A stretch of DNA of 43,477 bases from positions 1 to 43,477 of the forward strand of contig NZ_LKDW01000035.1 in NCBI RefSeq assembly GCF_001401805.1. The letters are read 5' to 3'. A program made the translations under genes and the position numbers. Below, in pieces: positions 17,358-25,653 of the stretch (position 1 is the first letter of the stretch; each line of letters starts with the position of its first letter). The notes below the pieces were generated by a model. The model searched no databases. It was given only the letters and a program-made list of their open reading frames with translations, and was not told the origin of the DNA. This DNA comes from Pseudoalteromonas sp. P1-25 (lineage in GTDB: Bacteria > Pseudomonadota > Gammaproteobacteria > Enterobacterales > Alteromonadaceae).

Positions 17358-18531
17358 ATGTGCATACGGATTTTTTACTTATAAACGGGTTTTGTGCAGA
17401 TTTATATATGACTTTGTCGCGTCCTGTGGTTTTAGCAATATACAAGCGCTTATCTGCCGCACTAAGTAGCGATTTAAAAGAGCTTGTGTACGTATTGCTG
17501 CATGCAACCCCTGCGCTTATTTTTAAACAAATGGTGTTGTCGAAATAGCTAAAAGGCTTATTTTTAATGTTTTTCCTGAGGGTGTTTGCCGCGCTCTGCG
17601 CCTCATTTAACGTACAGTGGCTAAGTAAAATAGCAAACTCTTCGCCGCCAACACGCGCGGTAACCGCGCTCTTAGAAAAAAGTGCTGCAATATGCTGTGC
17701 AATCCATTTTATTGCTTCATCGCCTGCATCGTGCCCATATTCATCGTTAACACGCTTAAAAAAGTCTATATCGACCATGATTATGCTAATAGGGTGTTCG
17801 GCATTATTTTTACTAAATAACGTATTGGCAATTGCATTTAAGCCGCGTTTATTTAATAGCTGGGTTAATGGATCGCGATTAGCGAGTGAGTTGAGCGTAT
17901 GCTCTGTATTGGCAAACACTAAAAAAGGCAGCAATAGGGCGGCGCTGGTGGCAAGCATTAAGTGCACGCTCAAAGTAAATTGCAAAACAGAGGTAAAGTT
18001 AAAGTTTATCGCAGTAACAAACGGCAGCAGTAATAAAACTCCCTGTATTAGCATAACGAGCGCATGCAGTAATAGGCAAAGCAATAACATACGTTGTTGT
18101 AATTTTGCTATAAAGCTGGCGTTTAAAACAATATACGAAGCATACACAAATAACCCTGCCACAGTTAAACTGACCAATATTTGCTCTGCTGCAGTGTTGT
18201 AAACTGCGAGTAAAAATACCGCAGCCACAATGAGTAAAGAGCTAACTTGCCTGCATGTGCCTTTATTTAACGGATTGAGTGCTTTTAATCCCATAATTAA
18301 AAAAAGTGGGCAAGCAATAATAAATAGACTGGCAAAATAATGGGTAATAAACGGCCATGCAATGATCACGCGTAAGCTTGCGCATAGAATGGCGAATGTA
18401 AAGGTGACACAAGCAAGGCCCAAATATAAAAAGCTTGTTTGTTTTTTATATTGATAAATAGAGACAAAATACAGCCCGATTATAAGGTTTAAAATAAAAG
18501 AAAGGCTTATAACGGTTGGTAAGTGCAGCAT
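17356..18531 (-). CDS. Membrane diguanylate cyclase (GGDEF)
   Basis: Predicted to make cyclic di-GMP from two GTP. The N-terminal half (about 1-210) has six or seven hydrophobic helices forming a membrane sensor with no family I can name. A GGDEF domain follows from ANRDPLTQLLNKRGL, with the metal-binding VDIDFFKRVNDEYGHDAGD and active-site motif RVGGEEFAILL. The GGEEF variant is catalytically competent in known cyclases. No RxxD inhibitory site is present at the usual spacing before GGEEF, so product inhibition through that site is unlikely. The stimulus is unknown. Gene stands alone. Confidence 0.88.
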   Translation of the reverse strand: MLHLPTVISLSFILNLIIGLYFVSIYQYKKQTSFLYLGLACVTFTFAILCASLRVIIAWPFITHYFASLFIIACPLFLIMGLKALNPLNKGTCRQVSSLLIVAAVFLLAVYNTAAEQILVSLTVAGLFVYASYIVLNASFIAKLQQRMLLLCLLLHALVMLIQGVLLLLPFVTAINFNFTSVLQFTLSVHLMLATSAALLLPFLVFANTEHTLNSLANRDPLTQLLNKRGLNAIANTLFSKNNAEHPISIIMVDIDFFKRVNDEYGHDAGDEAIKWIAQHIAALFSKSAVTARVGGEEFAILLSHCTLNEAQSAANTLRKNIKNKPFSYFDNTICLKISAGVACSNTYTSSFKSLLSAADKRLYIAKTTGRDKVIYKSAQNPFISKKSVCT

Positions 18532-18661
18532 AGAAAAGTTCTTTTATTATTAAATGGCTACTTTAAATTATGGCGAGATACTAAGGCTTACATTGATTAC
18601 AACAGCTTAGCTTTAAGTAGTATTTTATAACCTTTGTAAGGTGTATCTATGCTGAATCCCC

Positions 18662-19555
18662 TTATTTTATTAAGCTGCTTAATGCAGAGTCTATATCTGT
18701 AAAATGAAAACGATAGTTATGCGCTAACGCTTTTTTGGGTATTACATACTGCCCTGTTGTAAGCAAATCTGACATTTCACCCATTAACACTTTTAGCACT
18801 GGGGTTGGCATAGTGAGAGCGGATGGGCGAGACAATGCTTTACCCAAGCTTTTGCTAAATGTTTTATTGCTTACGGGGGCAGGAGCAGTCGCATTAACAG
18901 GCCCAGATACCTCTGTGTGCTTAATAATAAATAAAATAAGCTGAATCATGTCATCAATATGAATCCACGACATACCTTGCTCCCCATCGCCAATGGGACC
19001 ACCTGCAAAAAATTTAAACGCAGGAAGCATTTTACTTAACGCGCCGCCATTTTTGCTTAAAACAATGCCCGTGCGTAATAAGCACACCCGTGTTTTGTCA
19101 CTTTGTGCTTTTAGTGCTGCGTGCTCCCACTCTTTACAGAGTTGATGGCTAAATTCATCATTAACATCGTTAGTGTCTTCGTCTACTGGGGTATCACCTT
19201 GGCGGCCATAATAGCCAATGGCACTACCAGATATAAATGTAGCCGGGGGCGTGGTGCAATTTAAAATAGCATCGCTGAGTTGCGTGGTAAGATTTATCCT
19301 ACTGTTTTTAATTATTTGTTTTTGTGCCTGTGTCCAACGTTTGTTGACGATAGGTTCGCCGGCTAAATTAATCACGGTATCTACATGGTTAAAATTAACC
19401 TCATCAACGGTGCTTACTACATCAATATTATGGCCAAGCAATACATGAGCTTTGGTTTTATTTCGGCTAAGTACCGTTACTTTATGGTGATGTAGCAAAA
19501 ATGGCGTTAGGTGTTTACCAATTAGACCGGTGGCGCCTGTAAAAAAAATATGCAT
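18662..19555 (-). CDS. TIGR01777-type NAD(P)-dependent SDR epimerase (YfcH-like)
   Basis: Atypical extended short-chain dehydrogenase. The Rossmann nucleotide-binding motif FTGATGLIGKHLTPFL is at the extreme N-terminus, followed by VINLAGEPI and the family-specific FISGSAIGYYGRQGDTPVDE with the catalytic-site Tyr; the C-terminal DUF1731-like tail SRPSALTMPTPVLKVLMGEMSDLL is also present. Length (297 aa) is normal. Real substrates of this family are not known to me. Divergent from the AI-2E-type permease with a 170-nt promoter region between them. Confidence 0.87.
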   Translation of the reverse strand: MHIFFTGATGLIGKHLTPFLLHHHKVTVLSRNKTKAHVLLGHNIDVVSTVDEVNFNHVDTVINLAGEPIVNKRWTQAQKQIIKNSRINLTTQLSDAILNCTTPPATFISGSAIGYYGRQGDTPVDEDTNDVNDEFSHQLCKEWEHAALKAQSDKTRVCLLRTGIVLSKNGGALSKMLPAFKFFAGGPIGDGEQGMSWIHIDDMIQLILFIIKHTEVSGPVNATAPAPVSNKTFSKSLGKALSRPSALTMPTPVLKVLMGEMSDLLTTGQYVIPKKALAHNYRFHFTDIDSALSSLIK

Positions 19556-19725
19556 AAAAACCTTACCAAAAATAAGTGTACGATTTGTTTAAAATGTATA
19601 CTATTTAAACTATCTTAATGCAAATTATTACGTTAACTAAAAAACAACGATCACTTTGTAAATATTTCATTTAATTAGTTTTTGCCTTACACTAAAGCGA
19701 ATTTCATAAGAAAAGGATTGGCGCG

Positions 19726-20760
19726 TTGGCAAGTTTAACTGGCGTAAATAAAAGTTTAATAATATTTGCCGCACTGGTGGTTGTATTAGCCGGTATTAAG
19801 GCCGCAAGTGTTATTATTATCCCCTTTATTTTGGCAGCGTTTATTGCCATTGTATGTAATCCGCTGATTAAATTCTTTGGCCGATATCGTATCCCCAAAG
19901 GGGTTTCTGTAGTTATTGTGGTGCTTATAATTGTCGGCTTAGGTGTAAGTTTAGGTGGCTTGGTAGGACAATCAGTTAACGACTTTTCTCAGCAACTTCC
20001 AGAGTATAAAGCCCAGTTAAAAGAAGAGTTTGTATGGTTGGTCGATCTTGCATCGCAATACAACATTTTAATCGACAGAGATCAAATTCTCTCTATGTTT
20101 GACCCAGGTAAAATGGTCGATGTAGCCACTAATATGCTTACCGGCTTAGGTGGCGTAATGGCAAATATGTTCCTGATTATTTTAACTGTTGTATTTATGC
20201 TATTTGAAGGCCCTACGCTTAGCAAAAAAATCCACATGGCACTTGCCGACCCAGATAGAAAAATGGAGCAAATAGACCGCTTTTTGGCTTCTATTAATTC
20301 ATATTTAGCCATTAAAACATTGGTGAGTTTAGGCACCGGTGTGATTGCTGCGCTGTATTTATGGATTTTAGATGTTGACTACTTTGTGTTGTGGGGAGTT
20401 TTAGCCTTTATGTTTAACTATATTCCTAACATAGGCTCTATTATTGCCGCAGTACCCGCCGTATTGTTAGCACTTATCACACAAGGCCCCCTAACTGCAG
20501 GCCTCGTAGGCGCAGGGTATCTAATTATTAATACGGTAATGGGTAACATTGTAGAGCCTAAATTTATGGGTAAAGGGCTTGGGCTTTCTACCTTAGTGGT
20601 GTTTTTGTCGTTAATATTTTGGGGCTGGTTATTGGGGACTGTAGGTATGTTGCTATCAGTACCGCTAACTATGATTGTTAAAATAGCTCTTGAGGCAAGT
20701 GATGAAGGGCGGTGGGTCGCCACGCTACTTGGTACAGGTCAGTCGATAGACGAAAAATAA
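19726..20760 (+). CDS. AI-2E family (PerM/YdiK-like) membrane permease
   Basis: Polytopic inner-membrane protein of the AI-2E exporter-like superfamily, whose members include PerM/YdiK proteins and Na+/H+ antiporter-like proteins. Hydrophobic helices occur at about 10-40, 62-85, 140-160 and in the C-terminal half; the motif FMFNYIPNIGSIIAAVPAVLLAL is a good family marker, as is the conserved VEPKFMGKGLGLSTLVVFLSL. The start is TTG 19726: AAAAGGA ends 8 nt upstream and there is no competing ATG. A bidirectional terminator follows. The transported molecule cannot be told from sequence. Confidence 0.85.
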   Translation: MASLTGVNKSLIIFAALVVVLAGIKAASVIIIPFILAAFIAIVCNPLIKFFGRYRIPKGVSVVIVVLIIVGLGVSLGGLVGQSVNDFSQQLPEYKAQLKEEFVWLVDLASQYNILIDRDQILSMFDPGKMVDVATNMLTGLGGVMANMFLIILTVVFMLFEGPTLSKKIHMALADPDRKMEQIDRFLASINSYLAIKTLVSLGTGVIAALYLWILDVDYFVLWGVLAFMFNYIPNIGSIIAAVPAVLLALITQGPLTAGLVGAGYLIINTVMGNIVEPKFMGKGLGLSTLVVFLSLIFWGWLLGTVGMLLSVPLTMIVKIALEASDEGRWVATLLGTGQSIDEK

Positions 20761-20805
20761 TATCTAATTGTTTCCATAGCTTAAAATGACGTGTTTGATA
20801 AATCT

Positions 20806-20842
20806 AAAAAAGCGATTAATACGCAGTATTAATCGCTTTTTT
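20806..20842. terminator. Bidirectional terminator between permease and LprI-like gene
   Basis: AAAAAGCGATTAATAC pairs with GTATTAATCGCTTTTT across a 3-nt loop, with A/T runs on both sides. Confidence 0.9.
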
Positions 20843-20859
20843 ATGGGGGATACCCCTTA

Positions 20860-21264
20860 TTAAAGTGGTTTCTTAAGTACTTGCGTAAACTGTTCAATAA
20901 GCGCAAGTTCACATAATTTGTAATCAATAGCAGCTTGGCTGGCATTAGGTAGCTTTAATAAATAGCGCCATTGGCAACTTGATTCAATATACTTTTGGTG
21001 GTTGTCCACGCTGCGTTTAAATAGCATCAGTATTTGCGTGTTTCCGCTTTGTTCTTCTAGTTTAGTGAGTTCATATTTACGTTTTTGAATCCATGTCCCT
21101 TGATTGTACTTAGCCTGATTTATTTGCGTGTCTAAACACTGCGTGTAACGTTTGGTTTGACTTGGCGTTGCGTTTTGCGCAAGCGTGCACTGAGCTTGTG
21201 CGTTGGCATTGCCACTTAAAGCTAATAGGCTTGCAAGTGTGATTAGAAGGCTATTTTTTATCAT
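20860..21264 (-). CDS. Exported LprI/DUF1311-like protein
   Basis: Small exported protein (134 aa) with a signal peptide (KNSLLITLASLLALSGNANAQA). The mature part contains four cysteines (QCTLAQ, QCLDT, SSCQWRYL, KLCELAL); the ESSCQWRYL...AAIDYKLCE block resembles the LprI/DUF1311 fold, some members of which inhibit lysozyme. The match is partial and I would not call inhibitor activity. It overlaps the 3' end of the sensor kinase gene by 14 nt, so it is the fourth gene of the PepSY-regulator-kinase operon. Confidence 0.65.
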   Translation of the reverse strand: MIKNSLLITLASLLALSGNANAQAQCTLAQNATPSQTKRYTQCLDTQINQAKYNQGTWIQKRKYELTKLEEQSGNTQILMLFKRSVDNHQKYIESSCQWRYLLKLPNASQAAIDYKLCELALIEQFTQVLKKPL

Positions 21265-22588
21265 TGTAATTAAACTCTAAAATAAATTGTGCGCCGCCCA
21301 AGGTATCAGACTTATTAATGGTTAAGTGCCCGTTATAAGATTTAACCAAGTCAGAGACTATCGCCATACCTACACCGTGGCCGCTTTCGTAAGTATCAAG
21401 GCGGGTACCACGGGTTAATAAAGACTCGCGCTTATCCTCGGGTACACCAGGTCCATCGTCACTAATGCCTATGCACAGTGTTTTACTTTGAATGACTTGT
21501 ATTTCTACTTGCGAGCGACACGCTTTACAGGCGTTATCAATTAAATTACCCAGTAATTCCATTAAATCTGTTTGGTCACCTAAAAAGTAATCTTTATCGG
21601 TCACGGTGCAATTAAATATAATGTCTTTATCGCGGTATACCTTAGCCATTGCACTTAAAATAGAGTCAATAACAGGTTTAACTGGGGTTTGTTTTTTCCA
21701 TGTATCTGAGGCGCCAGTAGCGGCACGCTTTAACTGATGCTCGATCATCACATTAATTCTATCAAGTTGCTCTTGGGCATCGGCATCATTAGCAAGCGGG
21801 CTTGATTTTAATACAGCAAGGGGGGTTTTTAATGCATGTGCTAGGTCACTTAAAGAGGCTCTGTAGCGCTCTTTTTGACGCTGCTGTGATTCTAGCAGTA
21901 GATTTAAATCTGATTTGATCGTTTGCAGCTCTACAGGGTATAAGCCTTTAATCTCTTGAATATCGCCCGACTCAATGGCTTTTATTTCTTTATCAAGACG
22001 TTGTAATGGTCGGCCGCTCCAAATAAACCCAATTGCCATTAAACCGGCAATCGCAATACCCATTATAAACATCCAATCGACTAAGGTTTGCTTAAAGCCA
22101 TCCATTAACCTTAGCAATGCATCGTTTCGTTTGAGTAATATAAAACGTGCCTGCTCAGATTGATCAATATTATTTAAAATGACCGTTAGGCTTAATTGCC
22201 AATAAACCGCATTGTTATAAACCACGCGTCTAAAGTCGGCTGCACCTGCTTTAGGCTCTATGTACTCGGGTTTAAAGTTCACGTTTACTGCAGACTCTGA
22301 GTGCCACACAGGTACATCATCGCGGTAAATCATTGCGTAGGTATCTGAATTTAAGTTATTAAGCTCAGGCGTTAAAATTGTGCTGGGCATAATAATGCCG
22401 CGCTCAGTAAAGTCGACTTCAGAAATAAGGGAGTATAAGTGGGCTTCTAGATTTTTTTCGGTGGTTTCGACTAATGAGGCGTAATACGCTTTCCCAATCG
22501 AGTAAAACAAAATAGGCAGTGCCACCAATAAAACAAAGACAAGGATAAATCCTTGCCTTATTTTAAGCGATATTTGCGATGCTACCAC
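21251..22588 (-). CDS. phoQ: PhoQ-like sensor histidine kinase
   Basis: Membrane histidine kinase partnered with the overlapping response regulator. Order: first membrane helix (about 12-32), acidic periplasmic sensor (about 40-165), second helix (about 172-190), short HAMP-like linker, dimerisation domain with SDLAHALKTPLAVLK (phospho-acceptor His251), and an ATPase domain with N-box NLIDNACKAC, DDGPGVPE and GHGVGMAIV. The overall shape and H-box resemble PhoQ, which senses Mg2+, low pH and cationic peptides, but that ligand role is only inferred. Start is GTG 22588, overlapping the regulator's stop by 7 nt. Confidence 0.85.
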   Translation of the reverse strand: MVASQISLKIRQGFILVFVLLVALPILFYSIGKAYYASLVETTEKNLEAHLYSLISEVDFTERGIIMPSTILTPELNNLNSDTYAMIYRDDVPVWHSESAVNVNFKPEYIEPKAGAADFRRVVYNNAVYWQLSLTVILNNIDQSEQARFILLKRNDALLRLMDGFKQTLVDWMFIMGIAIAGLMAIGFIWSGRPLQRLDKEIKAIESGDIQEIKGLYPVELQTIKSDLNLLLESQQRQKERYRASLSDLAHALKTPLAVLKSSPLANDADAQEQLDRINVMIEHQLKRAATGASDTWKKQTPVKPVIDSILSAMAKVYRDKDIIFNCTVTDKDYFLGDQTDLMELLGNLIDNACKACRSQVEIQVIQSKTLCIGISDDGPGVPEDKRESLLTRGTRLDTYESGHGVGMAIVSDLVKSYNGHLTINKSDTLGGAQFILEFNYNDKK

Positions 22589-23256
22589 TGACTTTTAAGC
22601 CTGTAACCACGCCCACGTAGTGTTTCTACTGGGTTTAATGTGCCTTCAGGGTCTAATTTTTTACGCAGACGAAGTACAAATACTTCGATAACGTTAGAAT
22701 CAAGATCGAAATCTTGGTCGTAAATGTGCTCAGTAAGTTCTGATTTTGAAATTACTTTTTGCGGGTTAACCATTAAATACTCAAGTACTTTGTACTCATA
22801 GGCTGTAAGGCTAAGTTCTTTGTCGTTAACCCATACTTGTTGCGAGCGAGTATGAATTTTAATTGGACCCGCTGTCATTTCTGGATTTGCTTTACCCGCA
22901 CTGCGGCGAATAAGTGCGTTACAACGCGCAATTAATTCTTCAACATGGAACGGTTTGGTTAAGTAGTCGTCAGCACCTGCATCTAGGCCTTCAACTTTGT
23001 CTTGCCAGCGATCGCGCGCCGTTAAGATTAAAATAGGAATAGTCACGCCCTGTGCACGTGCTTTATTGATTAGCTCAATACCGTCAATTTTTGGTAAGCC
23101 TAAATCAACCACCGCCATATCTAGCGGGTATTCTGTAATATGGAATAGGCCAGCTTCACCATCGTGACATAAATCAACACTGTAACGTTCTTTCTCTAAA
23201 GCATTACGTAGGTTGTCTGCTAAGTGTAAATCATCTTCTATAACTAAAATTCGCAT
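22582..23256 (-). CDS. phoP: PhoP-like OmpR-family response regulator
   Basis: DNA-binding response regulator of 224 residues. Receiver domain with acidic pocket EDD (7-9), phospho-acceptor Asp51 in VVDLGLPKIDG, LTARDRW and the Lys in DDYLTKPF; then a winged-helix effector domain ending VEVFVLRLRKKLDPEG-like and TLRGRGYRLKSQW. It sits between a PepSY gene (3 nt upstream) and its kinase (7-nt overlap). An inverted repeat upstream of the operon (23553-23632) could be an autoregulatory site. PhoP naming rests on the overall resemblance of the pair. Confidence 0.87.
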   Translation of the reverse strand: MRILVIEDDLHLADNLRNALEKERYSVDLCHDGEAGLFHITEYPLDMAVVDLGLPKIDGIELINKARAQGVTIPILILTARDRWQDKVEGLDAGADDYLTKPFHVEELIARCNALIRRSAGKANPEMTAGPIKIHTRSQQVWVNDKELSLTAYEYKVLEYLMVNPQKVISKSELTEHIYDQDFDLDSNVIEVFVLRLRKKLDPEGTLNPVETLRGRGYRLKSQW

Positions 23257-23259
23257 TTG

Positions 23260-23523
23260 CTAATCCTTTTTCACTTCGCCGGTTTTTTTATTTATATGTA
23301 AATCAACGACGTGGCCGTCAGATTTGAGTATACGTACAGTATAAAATTTTGCTTGTTCTGTAATTTTTAAGGTTTTACCGTCAGTTTCTTCTTTTGCAAG
23401 TATTACGGCTTTCTTTTTGCTGATCTCAGTTTTTTTAACTGCTTTAATAGCAGTTGTATTTGCGTGTACGGCGCCATTGACGCTAATACAGGCAATTAAA
23501 CCAAGGGTTAATAATACACGCAT
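23260..23523 (-). CDS. Small exported PepSY-domain protein
   Basis: 87-residue exported protein with a signal peptide (VLLTLGLIACISVNGAVHAN) and a single PepSY-like unit: ISKKKAVILAKEE, then YTVRILKSDGHVVDLHINKKTGEV. The last stretch is the characteristic strand pair ending in a turn and a Lys/Asp tail. PepSY proteins often inhibit proteases or modulate sensors in the periplasm. As first gene of the operon with phoP- and phoQ-like genes, it may tune the kinase or be a target of the pathway. The function is inferred from context. Confidence 0.78.
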   Translation of the reverse strand: MRVLLTLGLIACISVNGAVHANTTAIKAVKKTEISKKKAVILAKEETDGKTLKITEQAKFYTVRILKSDGHVVDLHINKKTGEVKKD

Positions 23524-23552
23524 GACGGGAACTCCTAGATCAAACCCAGCTA

Positions 23553-23632
23553 TTCTAATTAACTAAGCTACTAAAACTCAAGTAAAAACGTCCAATATGC
23601 GCTTTTACATCCGCCAGCTTAATTAATTAGCA
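23553..23632. promoter_or_regulatory. Inverted repeat upstream of the PepSY-phoPQ-like operon
   Basis: TTCTAATTAACTAAGCT (23553-23569) is, with three mismatches, the reverse complement of AGCTTAATTAATTAGCA (23616-23632). The arms are 46 bp apart, in the promoter region of the minus-strand operon starting at 23523. It could be a paired operator for the regulator; AT-rich composition makes chance resemblance possible. Confidence 0.35.
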
Positions 23633-23641
23633 GTGAACCAA

Positions 23642-23672
23642 CCCTGAATTAAATAACGTTTTAAATTCAGGG
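23642..23672 (-). terminator. Hairpin downstream of yciI
   Basis: CCCTGAATT pairs with AATTCAGGG across a 13-nt loop, 7 nt beyond the yciI stop. There is no T-run on the minus strand, so termination is uncertain. Confidence 0.4.
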
Positions 23673-23678
23673 AGTTCG

Positions 23679-23981
23679 TTACGCCGGTAATACTTTTTTA
23701 TATGGTTTTACAACGGTGTTTGCGTAAACGCCGGCTGCAACGTAGGGATCTGCTGCTGCCCATTCACGTGCTTTTTCAAGAGATTCAAATTCGGCAATGA
23801 CCAATGAGCCTGTAAATCCAGCATCTTGCGGGTCTTCACTATCAATTGCTGGTAGTGGGCCGGCAACAAATAAACGGTTTTGAGATTCAAGTTCGCTTAG
23901 GCGTGCTAAGTGGGCGGGGCGGGCTTCTTTTCTTAGCGGTAAGCTGTTTTCAACGTCGGTTGAGTAAATCATGTACAACAT
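23679..23981 (-). CDS. yciI: YciI family protein
   Basis: Small ferredoxin-like-fold protein of 100 residues. From ATG 23981 it starts MLYMIYSTDVENSL, as family members do; the conserved RPAHLARLSELESQNRL, AGPLPAID and GSLVIAEFESLEKAREW blocks follow. The His and Asp residues in those blocks form the putative active-site pair; the biochemical role is unknown. A longer reading frame extends upstream to 24188 but its extra 69 residues look non-coding and run into the divergent promoter. yciB is about 2.4 kb away, an echo of the E. coli yci neighbourhood. Confidence 0.88.
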   Translation of the reverse strand: MLYMIYSTDVENSLPLRKEARPAHLARLSELESQNRLFVAGPLPAIDSEDPQDAGFTGSLVIAEFESLEKAREWAAADPYVAAGVYANTVVKPYKKVLPA

Positions 23982-24167
23982 AGTCATTCTCAAAAAAATG
24001 TTAAGTTTAATAACGCAAATACTAGCACAACGTTGATAGTTGGTGAACAAATTACCGTTAAAGCTAGGTTTACAGTTATTAATTATTTTTAGTGGGTAAT
24101 TGCTTGAAAAGCGCGGCACAACACTGGTAGAGTCGCTTGAATAACTTAAAAATAACAAGGTTAATAC

Positions 24168-25592
24168 ATGAGCAATAATAGAGAGCACTTTAGCTCCCGT
24201 CTTGGCTTTATACTGGCTGCAGCAGGTTCGGCAGTAGGTATTGGCAACTTAGTAGGTTTTCCTGTTTCAGCAACTAAAAATGGTGGTGGTGCATTTTTAC
24301 TTGTATACGCTTTGTTTGTTGCTTTTATTTGTTTACCGGTAATGATGGCTGAAATGGCTATGGGTCGTAACGCGCAAAAAGATCCACTAGGTTCTTACAA
24401 AGCGCTGGCAAATAACGATAAAAAATGGAAGTTTGCTGGCTTTTTGGCAGTATTAACGCCGTTTATGATTGCCGTATTTTACATGGTTATTACCGTGTGG
24501 ATCTTTGGTTACTTAAGCCAAACTGCCATGGGTAATTTAGATGCACTGGCCGATCCGAATCATTTTGGCAGTTTTATAAATAGCTACACTGTTTTTGGCT
24601 ACATGGCTGTGGTAGTTATTATTGTTAACCTTATTTTATTGGGTGGGGTTAAACAAGGCATAGAAAAAGCCGCTAAGTTTTTAATGCCGGCTTTATTTGT
24701 TATGTTGCTTGCCCTTGTTGCGTATGTATTAACGCTTGATAACGCCATGGCGGGTGTTAAATATTATGTTATTCCTGATTTTTCTAAAATGAGCGCCAGC
24801 GTCCTTAATGGTGCACTAAGCCAAGCGTTTTTCTCATTATCGTTAGGTATGGGTATTTTAATGACGTACGCCTCTTACATATCTAAAAAAGATGACATTG
24901 TTGGCAGTGCAAAAATGGTCGCTATTACCGACTCATTAGTGGCATTTGTAGCTGGTTTAATGGTGCTACCGGCAATATTTAGTTTTGATCCAAGTACTGA
25001 CCCAGCGGCACTTTCTGATTCGTCTGTATCGATGATATTTGTATACTTACCTAAAATTTTATTAGCACTACAAAATGACATTGGTTATTTTGGTGCATCA
25101 GCCGTGGCGTTTTCGTTCTTTTTATTAGTGTTTTTTGCTGCGATTACCTCGCTTGTATCAATTGTAGAAGTACCTACAGCAACCCTAAGTGACCGTAAAG
25201 GGATAAGCCGTAAAAAAGCCTTAGGTATTTTAACGCTAGCTACAGGTGTATTAACTATATTATGTACTATGTCGTTTGGCATGGTTGATAGCCTAACGTC
25301 GTTTACGAGTTACGGCAGCGGTAATAAAAGCTTTTTTGATATTGTTTATGATGTATTTTACGACACTATATTGCCATTTAATGGTTTAATGGTGTGTTTA
25401 TTTGTTATGTATCGTTGGAAAAAAGCGCGCCTAACAGATGAGTTAAGCCAAGGCTCACCAAATTACGCCGGCAGCTTTATGGAAAAATACGTTAACTTTT
25501 CGCTTTCTACGTTTATTCCGGTTATTTTATTAGCCATATTTATAAACACAGTAGCGACTAAGTTTTTTGCCTTTAAGTTATTTGGATTTTAG
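24168..25592 (+). CDS. Sodium-dependent neurotransmitter-symporter-family (NSS/SNF) amino acid transporter
   Basis: Na+-coupled inner-membrane transporter of the LeuT fold. The N-terminal signature RLGFILAAAGSAVGIGNLVGFP covers the unwound helix 1 that binds substrate and Na+; NGGGAFLLVY (helix 2) and SLSLGMGILMTYASY (helix 6 region) also match. About 11-12 hydrophobic segments in 474 residues; bacterial NSS members with 11 helices are common. The likely substrate is an amino acid or small amine, which sequence alone does not settle. It is monocistronic and ends in a terminator. Confidence 0.87.
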   Translation: MSNNREHFSSRLGFILAAAGSAVGIGNLVGFPVSATKNGGGAFLLVYALFVAFICLPVMMAEMAMGRNAQKDPLGSYKALANNDKKWKFAGFLAVLTPFMIAVFYMVITVWIFGYLSQTAMGNLDALADPNHFGSFINSYTVFGYMAVVVIIVNLILLGGVKQGIEKAAKFLMPALFVMLLALVAYVLTLDNAMAGVKYYVIPDFSKMSASVLNGALSQAFFSLSLGMGILMTYASYISKKDDIVGSAKMVAITDSLVAFVAGLMVLPAIFSFDPSTDPAALSDSSVSMIFVYLPKILLALQNDIGYFGASAVAFSFFLLVFFAAITSLVSIVEVPTATLSDRKGISRKKALGILTLATGVLTILCTMSFGMVDSLTSFTSYGSGNKSFFDIVYDVFYDTILPFNGLMVCLFVMYRWKKARLTDELSQGSPNYAGSFMEKYVNFSLSTFIPVILLAIFINTVATKFFAFKLFGF

Positions 25593-25606
25593 GCTAAAAA
25601 ATTGCC

Positions 25607-25635
25607 AAAAGCCGCGTATTAACGCGGCTTTTTTT
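25607..25635 (+). terminator. Terminator after the NSS transporter
   Basis: AAAAGCCGCGT pairs with ACGCGGCTTTT over a 4-nt loop, followed by further T residues. Confidence 0.9.
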
Positions 25636-25653
25636 GTTGTTGAAAATAGCGGC

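Noticed and set aside
17567..18202. Long plus-strand frame of 211 codons opposite the GGDEF gene
   Set aside because: It is antisense to a clear diguanylate cyclase and its translation has no domain or start signal.
23982..24188. 69-residue N-terminal extension of YciI
   Set aside because: YciI proteins are about 100 residues and start at MLYMIYS; the extension overlaps the divergent transporter start and promoter.
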